A stretch of 64,000 nt of DNA. It comes from a bacterium. GTDB lineage: Bacteria; Armatimonadota; JACIXR01. Made by a program: the position numbers and the translations under genes. Each line of letters begins with the position of its first letter. Position 1 is the stretch's first letter. The stretch spans positions 186,001 to 250,000 of the forward strand of contig JACIXR010000003.1 of the NCBI GenBank assembly GCA_014360495.1, given 5' to 3'. Positions 26,431 to 35,798 of the stretch are shown here, piece by piece. Below the pieces are notes generated by a model, which had not been told where the DNA came from, ran no database searches, and worked only from the letters and a program-made list of their open reading frames with translations.

Positions 26431-27231
26431 TTAAAGCCAGCCTTTGCGTTTGAAATAATAATAATACATAGAGCCCGCCGTGATAATAATCACTGCCCAC
26501 ACAATTGGATATGTCCAAGGCCAGTTCACCTCGGGCATATTTTTGAGATTCATTCCATAGATACCGACGATGAAAGTGAGGGGCATAAATATCGTGCCTA
26601 TAATGGTGTGGACTTTCATAACTTCGTTGAGGCGAATGCCCACGCTTGAGAGGTAGATGTCCAATATGCTGGCTAAAATCTCCCTCATTGTCTCAGGCGT
26701 CTCCCTAAGGTTGAATATATGGTCTATGGATTGGATGGTTTGAGGGACGGGAGAAGTTATGGCTTTCTCTTCAAGGTTTTCCAAACCTTCTCCCAATTTA
26801 TCCAAGATAAAGAAATAGAGGGAGTTGGGGAGGAGAATCAAGCTTATCTGCTCTGGCTCCAAATCATCTCCTTTTTTAGCGATGTGGAAGACTTTAAAAG
26901 TCGTGAAAAGATAATCTTCAAATTCCTCAATTTTGGGGCGTTGGTCTGTTTCGAGGATGTCTTCAATGACGAGGGGATGAAGCCCAAAGCACTTGCCTAT
27001 CTTCTCAACTGTTTCTACTTCGTGGATGCCGATTATCTCAAGCCAAGCATTTCCATTAAGCTCTTTTAGGGATGAGCAATCTGGAAACTCCTTTAAAGTT
27101 TCCTCTTTAAAATTTTCCTTATCATAGGTGGTTATCCCGATTTTTGCTTCTCCTTTTTTCTCTCCAAGGTAAACGGAACTTCCCGGCGGAAGTCCTAATT
27201 TCTTTATCCTCTCCTTGAACTTTCTCGGCAT
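26431..27231 (-). CDS. corA: CorA-type magnesium/metal channel, shortened
   Basis: 266 residues against about 350 for Thermotoga CorA. The N-terminal alpha/beta domain (LGLPPGSSVYLG, the GIHPLV-like GLHPLVIEDILE and QRPKIEEFEDYLF) is intact. So is the C-terminal pore part (NEVMKVHTIIGTIFMPLTF, GIYGMNLKNMP and a terminal KRKGWL). Between them two blocks of roughly 45 residues each appear to be missing in frame: one after LYFFI and one after VPQTIQ. These form the long cytoplasmic helices that gate the pentamer. It may be a compact gating variant or a gene in decay. Confidence 0.8.
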   Translation of the reverse strand: MPRKFKERIKKLGLPPGSSVYLGEKKGEAKIGITTYDKENFKEETLKEFPDCSSLKELNGNAWLEIIGIHEVETVEKIGKCFGLHPLVIEDILETDQRPKIEEFEDYLFTTFKVFHIAKKGDDLEPEQISLILLPNSLYFFILDKLGEGLENLEEKAITSPVPQTIQSIDHIFNLRETPETMREILASILDIYLSSVGIRLNEVMKVHTIIGTIFMPLTFIVGIYGMNLKNMPEVNWPWTYPIVWAVIIITAGSMYYYYFKRKGWL

Positions 27232-27256
27232 TTCTCCTCACGAGATCCCGCTGATT

Positions 27257-29386
27257 TCAATCTTCCAACAAATTGTGTTTTCTTAATGCCTTTCTTATTT
27301 TAAACCTGCTAACAATATATCCGCCATCTTTTAGCTCCTCACGCTTTGTAAGCAGTTGAGCCACTGTTTTACAGATTGCTTGTAATTCTCTTATATTTCC
27401 TCGCCATTCTATTCTTTCGTCCATCAGCTCGTCAAAAGCCTCATATTCAATAACGAGCGTTGCATTCTCTCCTAATTCTCTTTTAAGAAATGAATAAAAA
27501 AGGATGGGAAGGTCTTCCCTACGCTTTTTCAGCTCAGGTATAACAATCTTGCCATTTCTAATCATCCTGAAATATAAATCCTCTCTCATTCTCCTTAACT
27601 TTCTAAGCTGTTCATATATAAAATCGCCAAGGAAACCAGCAAATAGACCCCCGCCGGAACGAAGGACATCATAAATATATTCAACCTTCGTTAATTTTTC
27701 AGGGTCCTCATTTGTAAGCCCAAGGATCAATACGTTTGTTTCTCTCAACCACTTGTTTATATTCTCGTAATCGGTCGGGCGATAGGGTAAAGTTGTCCGC
27801 CGTAGCACTGCTTCTAATAATGGTATTTTGTAAGTCAATAGCTTTTGGTCTTGTAAGGGTGGCAGCTCTTTGTTTTCTATGAAACGAAGTAGCGTGCCTT
27901 GCACTTCTGTAGGTAGACTGTTGAGTTCGTCAAACACTAATACAACGGATTTCTTCCCTTCTTTTTTAGCTTTTTTAAAAACTTCATATAGGCGTTCAAT
28001 GAGACGCTGTGATGCATGCGGCTCGTGGGCGTAGAAACCCTCCGCGAGATTGAATGTTTCGAACAAAGCGTCTCTAAAAGGGGGAGCATACGTAGCTACT
28101 AGCTTGGCCATTTTCTCCTTTCCTGTGCCGGAGCCACCGACTATCAATACACAAGGGACCGCCCCAGCGGCGGGTTGAGAAGTTCTCTGGAAAGAAAGAG
28201 CAGTCTCTAACTGCTTTATCATTCCAGGGGAAGCTACAAGGTATTCCGGCATAATTAGTGTTTTCTCAATAACCTCTTTTATACCTGCTATATTAGTTGC
28301 ATGTCTATTACAGGTTTCCTTCCTAAAATCCCACATGTCAAAAAAGGCTTTTTCTAGTGGAAGTAAATCGTTTTTGTTTCCATCATCTAAGATTGGTAAC
28401 CAATTTTTTGTTATGTCATCCAGTATATCTTTAAGTTGATTTATGCATAGTTGAGTGCGTTTATTTAGTTGGTCCTTTAATCTTTTTTCTCTTATATAAT
28501 TATGAAAGATAATGAGTAATGGCAAATATTCCTCCTTTGAAATTTCCCAAAGCAAATGCACTATTTCCTTTTCTATTTCTTTTCTTTTCTTTTTTGCTAT
28601 ATTTTTCTTGCTTTCTTCAGTTTGTGATTCGGGTCCACTTGGAATCTCAAACTCTTCCATCGCCACTGTTAACTGGAGAATACCGTAAAGAAAAATATTG
28701 GATGCAATTGGAATATAATAATAAATTGCCCTCCTTTTTTTTACATCCCCTTGCAAATACCACCACCATTCCCTATCCATTGTTAACCATTCTTTTTTAA
28801 TTTGGTTCGTATCTAGGCCAGCTTTGTCATATTTATACTTTAAATATTTTGCAAATTTTTTTATATCTTTTTTATCAAAATGATAAATTTCTTCAGCACT
28901 TGCTACTTCTAGGGGTTCCTGCGAATGTATTTTTTTCTTCTTTTCCCTTATAATAGAACGGAGTGTGTCTATTAATTTGGGCGTATCGAATGGAAGTTTA
29001 TAATTTCCCTTAGCAGTTAAAGGCATATAAATTTCTAAAGGTTTATAAAAATCGGCGATATTTTTTTTGAGGCGGAGTTCCGCCGTTATTCGTTCCCACC
29101 AGCTCCCATTAAATTCATCAATTTCAACCATTGCTGGAAACACAGGCCTTAAATTATATCTTCGAGCAAAGGGGAATAGAAATTTCGCGCGCGCCCCTGC
29201 CTTAAAGTCACTTATAAGAGAGACCGGTTCAACAGGGAAATATTCGCAAAAAGTAAAAGAATGGATTCCTAACTCGCTTAGTTTTTCCTCCAACTTTTTA
29301 TAAACTCTTCTATTACACCCATAAGCCACTAACTCTAACTCGTTACAATATTCTTCAGCGTTTCTTGTCGTCAATTTGTTACCCAA
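27257..29386 (-). CDS. AAA+ ATPase of sigma54-activator type without GAFTGA, with novel N-terminal region
   Basis: 709 residues from TTG 29384-29386 with GGAGGTG eight bases before. Residues ~395-640 are an AAA+ module: Walker A GGSGTGKE (~415), Walker B VLVFDELNSL (~482), a sensor-like LILGLTN, the REDLYFRM and RREDLPILFYSF segments and WRGNIREL (~660), all in the order of PspF/NtrC domains. The GAFTGA loop that contacts sigma54 is not present; that region reads FNLAEGFYAHEP. Residues ~1-370 match nothing I know and include a lysine-rich linker. There is no C-terminal DNA-binding HTH of the Fis type. The middle of the gene is clearly more AT-rich than its neighbours, suggesting acquisition. 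It has its own promoter. Confidence 0.75.
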   Translation of the reverse strand: MGNKLTTRNAEEYCNELELVAYGCNRRVYKKLEEKLSELGIHSFTFCEYFPVEPVSLISDFKAGARAKFLFPFARRYNLRPVFPAMVEIDEFNGSWWERITAELRLKKNIADFYKPLEIYMPLTAKGNYKLPFDTPKLIDTLRSIIREKKKKIHSQEPLEVASAEEIYHFDKKDIKKFAKYLKYKYDKAGLDTNQIKKEWLTMDREWWWYLQGDVKKRRAIYYYIPIASNIFLYGILQLTVAMEEFEIPSGPESQTEESKKNIAKKKRKEIEKEIVHLLWEISKEEYLPLLIIFHNYIREKRLKDQLNKRTQLCINQLKDILDDITKNWLPILDDGNKNDLLPLEKAFFDMWDFRKETCNRHATNIAGIKEVIEKTLIMPEYLVASPGMIKQLETALSFQRTSQPAAGAVPCVLIVGGSGTGKEKMAKLVATYAPPFRDALFETFNLAEGFYAHEPHASQRLIERLYEVFKKAKKEGKKSVVLVFDELNSLPTEVQGTLLRFIENKELPPLQDQKLLTYKIPLLEAVLRRTTLPYRPTDYENINKWLRETNVLILGLTNEDPEKLTKVEYIYDVLRSGGGLFAGFLGDFIYEQLRKLRRMREDLYFRMIRNGKIVIPELKKRREDLPILFYSFLKRELGENATLVIEYEAFDELMDERIEWRGNIRELQAICKTVAQLLTKREELKDGGYIVSRFKIRKALRKHNLLED

Positions 29387-29412
29387 TTTTTTTCACCTCC
29401 ATTTGTAACAAA

Positions 29413-29441
29413 AGTATAATGCTATCTCCTTATTTTGTAAA
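29413..29441 (-). promoter_or_regulatory. promoter of the AAA+ gene
   Basis: TTTACA (29436-29441), 17 bases, TATACT (29413-29418) on the minus strand, overlapping the stop of the upstream GT39 gene. Confidence 0.75.
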
Positions 29442-31002
29442 TCCTTATTTCTGGGAAAGTATAGAGGACATCTTCGGGAATCAATTGGGGAATGAAGGGG
29501 AAGGAGATTCCCAAGAAGCAAAGCTCTCTTTTAAATACTTTTTCCAATTTATACTTCCCTTCTAATGCCCTCCAGAATTCAACCGCAGGGGGACGCCTCA
29601 ACCTAAGGGGATGTATGAACTCAAAATTTGAGACGACGAAATAATCCGGTCTCTCCTCAAGAAGTCTCGCTCTATCCCAACCTATAACGCTGAACTTATA
29701 GGGAGAGTTCAAAGCCCATTCATAGAAATCTCGCTCGCTCATCTTTCCACCGTTGTAGGGGATAAAGGCAGGAGAGTAAAACCAAGGGAGCTGAAGCAAA
29801 CCTACTTTATCTCCTCTTCTCAAATTCCTCCTCAGCCAATCTCCCGCCAAATCCCTTGGGTCCTTGCCCATAAGGCTTCTGAGATAAGCGATGGAAAGCA
29901 GGGAAGTATAGATTGAAATCAATATAAAAGTGAAGATAGCTATTTCTCTAAAGAGGTTCTTCTTTGCGGGAAAGAAGGGACGGGAAGCAAAGATGATTAT
30001 GAAAGGAAGGAGGGGGATGAGATATCTTGCGAAGCGGACATTGGAGAAGCTGATGAGTAAAAAATAGGGTATAAAAAATGAGAAGATGAGCAAATCGCCA
30101 TGGGAGTGGGAAACAAGGGCAACGAGTAAGCCGAGGATTAGGGCAAGGAAAAGGGGGATGCCAAGGGTGAAGAAGAGAGTTCGTAAATTGTAGAGCCAAC
30201 CCGGACCGGTGTTGACGAAGAGGTCTCCGTGTCCAAGCCTCGTATGATGAAGCTCGTAAAGGAAATCATTCTTGAACTTGGGAAAATTAATTAGGCTCCC
30301 GGGACAGCCAATGAGAAATCCAGCGATTATGCCTAAGCCTAAAAGTGCTAACCTCTTGTATGAAAAGCCCTTCTTGAAAAGGAGATAGAATAAAGGGAGG
30401 GAAATGAGTAGGGCATTGTATTTCGTCGCTGTAGCGAACCCAGTAAACAAACCTCCCCATAGGAAATAGATATCCTTCCCACTCTTGAGGAGAAGGACGG
30501 AGAAGAGAAAGGAAAGGGTAAGGAAGAATGTGGTTGGGACATCCACCGCTGCATAATGGGAATGGACCATATGAAGGGGAGCAATTGCTAAAAGGAAGGC
30601 GCTCGCCTTGGCGACATCCTCGTTATAAAGATTCTTTGCGATTTGGTAGACAATCAAGACGGTTGCTCCACCCATCAATGCAGAGGCTATCCTCCCCACT
30701 AAAATCATCTGGGAAAGGGCGATATAAGAGGGACCGCCATTTATTAAGCCCCAAGCAAGGGCAAGAGTATTTAGCAAGGATACGATGAAAATGTAAAGGC
30801 TTCCATAGTTATAGAATTTGGGGTCGAGCTGGAGGCGAAATATATCAACATTGGAGGAAGCGCCGATGATGAGAATCTCATCGGGATGATAGGAGAAATA
30901 ATGCTCGCTGTTCGGCAATCCCCATCTTATGCCTAAAAGGCGCAGGATTATAGCTATAATGAAGATGCCGAAGAGAACCGAATTAAACCTTCTTGCCTTC
31001 AT
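29422..31002 (-). CDS. GT39-like membrane glycosyltransferase (PMT/ArnT superfamily)
   Basis: 526 residues, about eleven transmembrane helices in the first 400 residues and a soluble C-terminal part. The first outside loop has YHPDE, the acidic pair typical of the C-type fold (PMT, ArnT), followed by the GSLYIFI helix and APLHMVHSHYAAVDVPTTFF. Members transfer sugars from polyprenyl-phosphate donors on the outer face. Its start overlaps the DUF5317 gene by 20 bases. Confidence 0.85.
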   Translation of the reverse strand: MKARRFNSVLFGIFIIAIILRLLGIRWGLPNSEHYFSYHPDEILIIGASSNVDIFRLQLDPKFYNYGSLYIFIVSLLNTLALAWGLINGGPSYIALSQMILVGRIASALMGGATVLIVYQIAKNLYNEDVAKASAFLLAIAPLHMVHSHYAAVDVPTTFFLTLSFLFSVLLLKSGKDIYFLWGGLFTGFATATKYNALLISLPLFYLLFKKGFSYKRLALLGLGIIAGFLIGCPGSLINFPKFKNDFLYELHHTRLGHGDLFVNTGPGWLYNLRTLFFTLGIPLFLALILGLLVALVSHSHGDLLIFSFFIPYFLLISFSNVRFARYLIPLLPFIIIFASRPFFPAKKNLFREIAIFTFILISIYTSLLSIAYLRSLMGKDPRDLAGDWLRRNLRRGDKVGLLQLPWFYSPAFIPYNGGKMSERDFYEWALNSPYKFSVIGWDRARLLEERPDYFVVSNFEFIHPLRLRRPPAVEFWRALEGKYKLEKVFKRELCFLGISFPFIPQLIPEDVLYTFPEIRIYKIRR

Positions 31003-31570
31003 CTTTTGCGAGCATCCCCCTTTGGATTAAAAAGCATATCCCCAAGCTCATAATCAAATCTCCCGGGCTGAATATATTTCTCCTTAGTAACGCATATGAT
31101 ATTCCGCCCTCTCCGAGGAAATGAGGTGGAAAGGGGATGTAATCGGAGAGAAAGAAAAAACGCTCTTCTCCATTTGATAGCTTATACCTAAAATATCCAC
31201 CTCTTTTCGCCGCCTGAAGGAACTTCTCCTCTGCGTGAATGTATTGCAAGGCGGGACGGTATATGGGCATCCTCCCTCCGTTCCCACAGATAACGAGGAA
31301 ATTCATAAACAATCCGATAGCGAGAAGATACATTTCCCAATAGTGGCGGTTGAAAATAGGCCAGAGGATGAGAGGGAGGAAGGAGACGGTGTAAAGGATA
31401 GGGACGACAGTAGAGGGTTTAATGCGGTGGATAATGAAGGCGAGCAACTGGAGGAAGAAGGCGATATAGAGGAGATAATAGGCGCGCAGGTGGATATGAA
31501 TGAAATTCCTTAGGCTTCCCTTTCTCAGCCAACCTATGATAAGGGAAAGAAAGAGCATCTGAATGGACAT
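30983..31570 (-). CDS. DUF5317 membrane protein
   Basis: 195 residues with five to six helices. The NGGRMPIYRPAL motif, a SDYIPFPPHFLG loop and the FSPGDLIMSLGICFLI end fit DUF5317, whose role is unknown. It lies between a DUF1638 gene (12 bases) and the GT39 gene (overlap), so the three are one operon. Confidence 0.8.
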   Translation of the reverse strand: MSIQMLFLSLIIGWLRKGSLRNFIHIHLRAYYLLYIAFFLQLLAFIIHRIKPSTVVPILYTVSFLPLILWPIFNRHYWEMYLLAIGLFMNFLVICGNGGRMPIYRPALQYIHAEEKFLQAAKRGGYFRYKLSNGEERFFFLSDYIPFPPHFLGEGGISYALLRRNIFSPGDLIMSLGICFLIQRGMLAKDEGKKV

Positions 31571-31582
31571 ATCTTTCCCCTG

Positions 31583-32305
31583 TTACTTCGCGATAATAAC
31601 CTTTTCGTTGTAGGAGGGATGTATCTGCCTTCCCGGAGGAACGATGAGAAAATCCTCCTCATCAAGATTTAGATTGCAAAATCTTTCCAAAAGGGAGAAA
31701 CTACCCTTTAATTCTTCATAGCTCCAGCCGTTTTCCTCCGCTAAGGAGGCGACATATTTTTTAAATTCTTCCTCATCCCCAATCTCCATTGAGATGAAGA
31801 CAGCTCTATTGTATTTCTTCTGCCATCCTCCCATAACTTCCATAAGATATCTTGCGTTATCCTCTCCATATTTCATCGCCAAATCCTGAAACTGGAGCTC
31901 TTGCAGGAAGGCGTCTTGGATGCTGTCCTTTCTTTCCTTGTTTCCTCTCCTCTCCAACCATCCACGGGAATAGTAATATGTGCCGGGATGGGAGAGAAAC
32001 TGTTCAAGATATCGCTCTTTTGAGCCGAGATAAAGGGAGATGCAGTCGTGGACACGAGGGATGACGAGGGGGATGGAGGAGGAAAGCCCAGCTGTTGCGT
32101 TTCCGCATAGACCATATCCCAAAAGGATGTACTCGTAGCCGTCGTTTGACCTATTTATCCTCTCCTGAAGCTCATGACGGAGGAGCTCAGGATAATCGTG
32201 TAAATCCTTGGTCACGAGCTCTATATCAATAATATGGGATGAAAGAGCGGAGAGATGATAGAATTCTCTCGCCAAAACCTCACAAGCTATCAGCTTTAAT
32301 CTCAT
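31583..32305 (-). CDS. DUF1638 protein
   Basis: 240 residues. LIACEVLAREFYHL at the start, ILLGYGLCGNATAGL, IPRVHDCISLYLGS and PGTYYYSRGWLER are the DUF1638 hallmarks, with conserved Cys and His suggesting a metal or corrinoid site. Members often occur with corrinoid methyl-transfer genes; here it heads an operon with DUF5317 and GT39, and two UroD-like proteins are encoded elsewhere in the window. Function unknown. Confidence 0.85.
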   Translation of the reverse strand: MRLKLIACEVLAREFYHLSALSSHIIDIELVTKDLHDYPELLRHELQERINRSNDGYEYILLGYGLCGNATAGLSSSIPLVIPRVHDCISLYLGSKERYLEQFLSHPGTYYYSRGWLERRGNKERKDSIQDAFLQELQFQDLAMKYGEDNARYLMEVMGGWQKKYNRAVFISMEIGDEEEFKKYVASLAEENGWSYEELKGSFSLLERFCNLNLDEEDFLIVPPGRQIHPSYNEKVIIAK

Positions 32306-32527
32306 AATAAAAAGTATAGGGATGAAATCATGAATGGCAAAGGGAATTTCGGTTTTGTTTATATAAAGAAATTAAAAGGTGTCCTTTTCAGATAGCGGTC
32401 ATTAAAAAGAGCAAAGTAATTGATTATAAATCTTTGTAAATGTTTTGAGCGAGTTTAGTCAAAAGAGAGCGGTCCCAATGTGGCTATAATAATTTACAAC
32501 AAAGCTATAATTTTAATAGGAATTTGA

Positions 32528-35185
32528 TTAGGGAGTTCCGAAAACCATTAGCTCCAAAACGGAGGCTTTCATATTTGTGTATTTTTTGAAATTCTCGTTC
32601 ACCATAAACATCCAGCGTCCATCCAGGTGCCAGCCATCGTTCAATTTCGTTATCAAAAGACGAAGGAATCTCGCTTTTGTCTTTGGAAAGGAGAAGAAAT
32701 ATGCCCATTCCTCTCCATCTTTCACTTGACTAATCGTTTTCCAGCTCTTTCCATCCAAGGAAATCTGAAGCAGGAAATCCCTTGGAACCGCTGTGATAGC
32801 CGGCAATGGCGTCAAAACGATTGCATAATGTAAGGTGTGCAACCTGGGGAATTGGACCGTTAACCAAACGGGACTGGATTCAGACGCTCCCTCCGTTCCC
32901 GCTTGCCAGAATGTCCCAATCCATTCCTCTTGACCTGGTGGAGTTGGATAAAGAGTGGACCATTTCCCATCAATGGCGTTTTCCGGGGGATGATGTTCAT
33001 CGCTTGAGGAAGCAAAGGCTTTGCATCCCTCCTCGCTCGTCAAATTCCTCCCCAGATGGGGCTCAATCACGCTCAACATTTCCCCTCTTCTCAAATGAAG
33101 ATAACAAGGATAGCCATCAACATCTATTGAGAATATGTCTCCCTCTTTCTTGAGCTCCATTCTATTGCCCATAAAATCATTCGCATACAAGATTTTGCCC
33201 CTTATCTTCAATCTGACTTTGAAGTCAAGCGTCCAAATAGCTATAACATCTTCATCTTTCCCCTCAAATCTCAAAAGATAAACGCCAAAAAGGGGTTCTT
33301 TAAAAGAAGCTAATTTGCGGGAACCTATCTCCTCATTCATTATCCTCACTGCCACCCCTCCCGGTTCAAGCGTTCCATTATATCCTTCGCTTGAACCCAT
33401 CTCAACGAGATACATCGGCTCAAATCCGTGATGCACTACATAATAGTAAAAATGGCGCTCCAAAGGGATTCCCACAGCAAGGGCATTGAGAAACTGGCGA
33501 ACGACATATCTTGCGAATCTTTGTTTGCTCACATTATCCCACCAATAACCTTGTTCAGTTTGCCAGATGGGTTTATCGGGCGCAATGCGTTTCATTTGAT
33601 TTAAGTGATAAGGATTGCCAAACATCTCCCAGGGCTCGCCAGGACCGTGGTAGGTATGGGTGGATATTCCGTCCACATAATCCAAGGCATTAACTTCCCT
33701 CATAGCTTCAAGGAAGCGGAGGGTGTGATGGACGGAAACACAAGCTGGGGCTATCACTTGGCAGGTAGGGTCAGCCCTCTTCGCCCCCTTTGAGAAGGGG
33801 ATAAGAGCCTTTTGGATATAATCCTGAGGGGAATAAGAGAAATTGGGCTCGTTCTCAACTTCCCATATCTTGCATTTATCCTTATAGCGATTGACGATTT
33901 GAAAAGCTATTTGTTCATAATCCTCTTCACTGCACCAACTTGGGCGGGAATTGGCTTGGAAGAACCACTTCACACTCCACCTCTTCGCCTCCCTATTGGC
34001 ATTTTCAAATATTCTATCCAAGTCATCCCAGCGAGCCTTCCCCTTTTCCGGGAAATAATCCGAGATATTGTGGCTTTCCCTAACGCATCTTAATCCCAGA
34101 AGGGAGGAATAATAGTAGTCAGACATATTATATTGCTCCGATGGCGAGACCCTCTTTGGAAAGATGGGCAAATCCCTTACGACGGCGAATCTCGCCCTGA
34201 ATTGAGATGGAAGGAAGTCAATCTTTGTTTTAGAGACTGGCATTAGGGAGAAGAGGACACTGAACCATCCTCTCTGATAGATATTAAAAGATATCTTCAC
34301 GGATTTATTCTCCAAAGCAAAGGAGCTATCAAATTCCTTTTTGCCTTCCCCTATTTTCTTATCCCAAAAATCCCTTACTTCCCAAGCAATTCGCCACTTC
34401 TGGGCTTTCCTCAATCTATCCAGAACATCATCTGGGAATTTTATAGTAAAGCTTATCGGTTCTCCCTGGTAAAAGAGATTATGCCCTGCATCACCGTAGG
34501 GGATGAAAGAGGGAGAAGCTTCTAAAGGCTTGGAGGGTTTTGCCTCAATTTGAAAGTAAATGCTCATCGGCTGATTGCTTTCCAAGAGATTTCTCTGATA
34601 GGTGTAACCGAAGAAGCTTCCGATTTCATCAAGATTGAAGGGTGCCCCCCAACCACTATGCCAGAAGAGGATTTGCGCCCCGTTTCGCAAGTAAAGGCGT
34701 GCCCTTTGGACTCGGGAGAGGCGAGGTACGGGCAAGGGGCGAATCTCCCCCTCATCCAAATATTGGATAGCCTCCGCTCCTTTAACGGTGTTGTTTTGCA
34801 GGTTCTCCAGGGCGAGCACATCTTGATTGAAATTCAGGCGCCAGGTCTGAAATCCACCCAGACGATGGGTAAGTGTGATTTTTATCCGATTTTCAGTGAA
34901 GCTGTAGCTGATTTCCGCCCCTCCTTTTTCACTTTGAAGTTTGTAGGCAATCCCCTCTTCGCTTTTCTCAACACTTTCCACTTCCCAATTTACCACCGGG
35001 CAGAATTCAAGTTGATTGCGAATAACCTCGCAATCCCCGATTTTGAGAGAGGAGAGCAAGCCATTGTCATCTATTGTAGCTATATAAAGAGCCCCTTGTA
35101 TTCTTTGTTCAGCAAAGGTGAGAGGTAGTAAAATTAAGGTCAACAACGAATAGATGATAAGTTTAAACCCTTCTCTCCGCCTCAT
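32528..35185 (-). CDS. secreted clan-A-like glycoside hydrolase with F5/8-type C-terminal domain
   Basis: 885 residues. Signal peptide (residues ~8-26, ending LTFA). An N-terminal beta-sandwich region (~30-330) is followed by a TIM barrel (~345-640) with KIWEVENEPN, whose Glu is the probable acid/base, and PIWQTEQGYW, whose Glu is the probable nucleophile. That spacing resembles GH39/GH5-type enzymes. The C-terminal ~150 residues (NLTSEEGCKAFASSSDEHHP, ENAIDGKWSTLYPTPPGQ, WLTVQFPRLHTLHYAIVLTP, ARFLRLLITK) are an F5/8-type carbohydrate-binding (CBM32-like) domain. It degrades an extracellular glycan; the substrate cannot be read from the sequence. Confidence 0.8.
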   Translation of the reverse strand: MRRREGFKLIIYSLLTLILLPLTFAEQRIQGALYIATIDDNGLLSSLKIGDCEVIRNQLEFCPVVNWEVESVEKSEEGIAYKLQSEKGGAEISYSFTENRIKITLTHRLGGFQTWRLNFNQDVLALENLQNNTVKGAEAIQYLDEGEIRPLPVPRLSRVQRARLYLRNGAQILFWHSGWGAPFNLDEIGSFFGYTYQRNLLESNQPMSIYFQIEAKPSKPLEASPSFIPYGDAGHNLFYQGEPISFTIKFPDDVLDRLRKAQKWRIAWEVRDFWDKKIGEGKKEFDSSFALENKSVKISFNIYQRGWFSVLFSLMPVSKTKIDFLPSQFRARFAVVRDLPIFPKRVSPSEQYNMSDYYYSSLLGLRCVRESHNISDYFPEKGKARWDDLDRIFENANREAKRWSVKWFFQANSRPSWCSEEDYEQIAFQIVNRYKDKCKIWEVENEPNFSYSPQDYIQKALIPFSKGAKRADPTCQVIAPACVSVHHTLRFLEAMREVNALDYVDGISTHTYHGPGEPWEMFGNPYHLNQMKRIAPDKPIWQTEQGYWWDNVSKQRFARYVVRQFLNALAVGIPLERHFYYYVVHHGFEPMYLVEMGSSEGYNGTLEPGGVAVRIMNEEIGSRKLASFKEPLFGVYLLRFEGKDEDVIAIWTLDFKVRLKIRGKILYANDFMGNRMELKKEGDIFSIDVDGYPCYLHLRRGEMLSVIEPHLGRNLTSEEGCKAFASSSDEHHPPENAIDGKWSTLYPTPPGQEEWIGTFWQAGTEGASESSPVWLTVQFPRLHTLHYAIVLTPLPAITAVPRDFLLQISLDGKSWKTISQVKDGEEWAYFFSFPKTKARFLRLLITKLNDGWHLDGRWMFMVNENFKKYTNMKASVLELMVFGTP

Positions 35186-35260
35186 TTTCTAAATTATAGT
35201 GTATAGAAGAGGATGGGAGAAGTTTTACTTAAGGAAAATTTCCCCATTCTTTTTACGACA

Positions 35261-35560
35261 TCAACGGAAGTCGGGATAAATATTGGCGAAAAGATTTACG
35301 ACGAAGTCGGGATTTGCGTTGCTTGGGTTATCCCACATATAAACTGGGGTTAAAGTTTGGGTGAGCTTCTGAGGATTGAGCTGTGATGGTGCCTCAATGG
35401 CGGACAGTGTTTTTATTCTGCCCGTGCGGGTATTGAAACTGTAGTTTGCGCCATGTTGGTCCGGATTAACCCCTGCTTGAAAATCAGCAACGGTCATATC
35501 CACATCCGCATCTACTCCGGGGTCCACCCCATAATCTCGCCAATATGTGAATTCGTTCCG
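35261..35560 (-). pseudogene. C-terminal remnant of an unrecognised protein
   Basis: A frame reading FTYWRDYGVDPGVDADVDM and NPDQHGANYSFNTRTGRIKT to a stop at 35261. It looks like the end of an exported or pilin-like protein, but no start and no upstream part exist; it abuts the ABC-ATPase fragment after a frame change. Confidence 0.45.
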
Positions 35561-35795
35561 GGATAGGAGCTATTTCTCTTCTCGTAGAGATTAAACATTT
35601 TGAGGAGTTCCTCAGTCCTTTTCGCCCTTTCCTTCCTCGGAGCACCGTAAAGCTGAGGCATAAAGATTAGGTTATCTATAGCTGTGAGCTCATCGTAGAG
35701 GTTGGATTCCTCGGGAGCAACACCTATTCTCCTCTTTGATGGTAAATGAAAGATGGTTCACGGCGAGGAAATCGGCTCACATTCTCATTCGTCAT
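35561..35795 (-). pseudogene. remnant of an ABC-transporter ATPase
   Basis: Downstream of ArsR, ATG ACG AAT opens a frame that, after one base shift, reads DFLAVNHLSFTIKE (the start of an ABC-2 ATPase). It then jumps, with another frame change, to RRIGVAPEESNLYDELTAID and APRKERAKRTEELLKMFNLY. The roughly 40-60 residues with Walker A are gone, as is everything after the middle of the domain. ArsR followed by an ABC-2 export system is a common operon, so this is what is left of the regulated transporter. Confidence 0.7.
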
Positions 35796-35798
35796 CCT

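Noticed and set aside
27257-29386. Reading the AAA+ gene as an ordinary sigma54 activator
   Set aside because: The GAFTGA loop and the C-terminal HTH are not visible.
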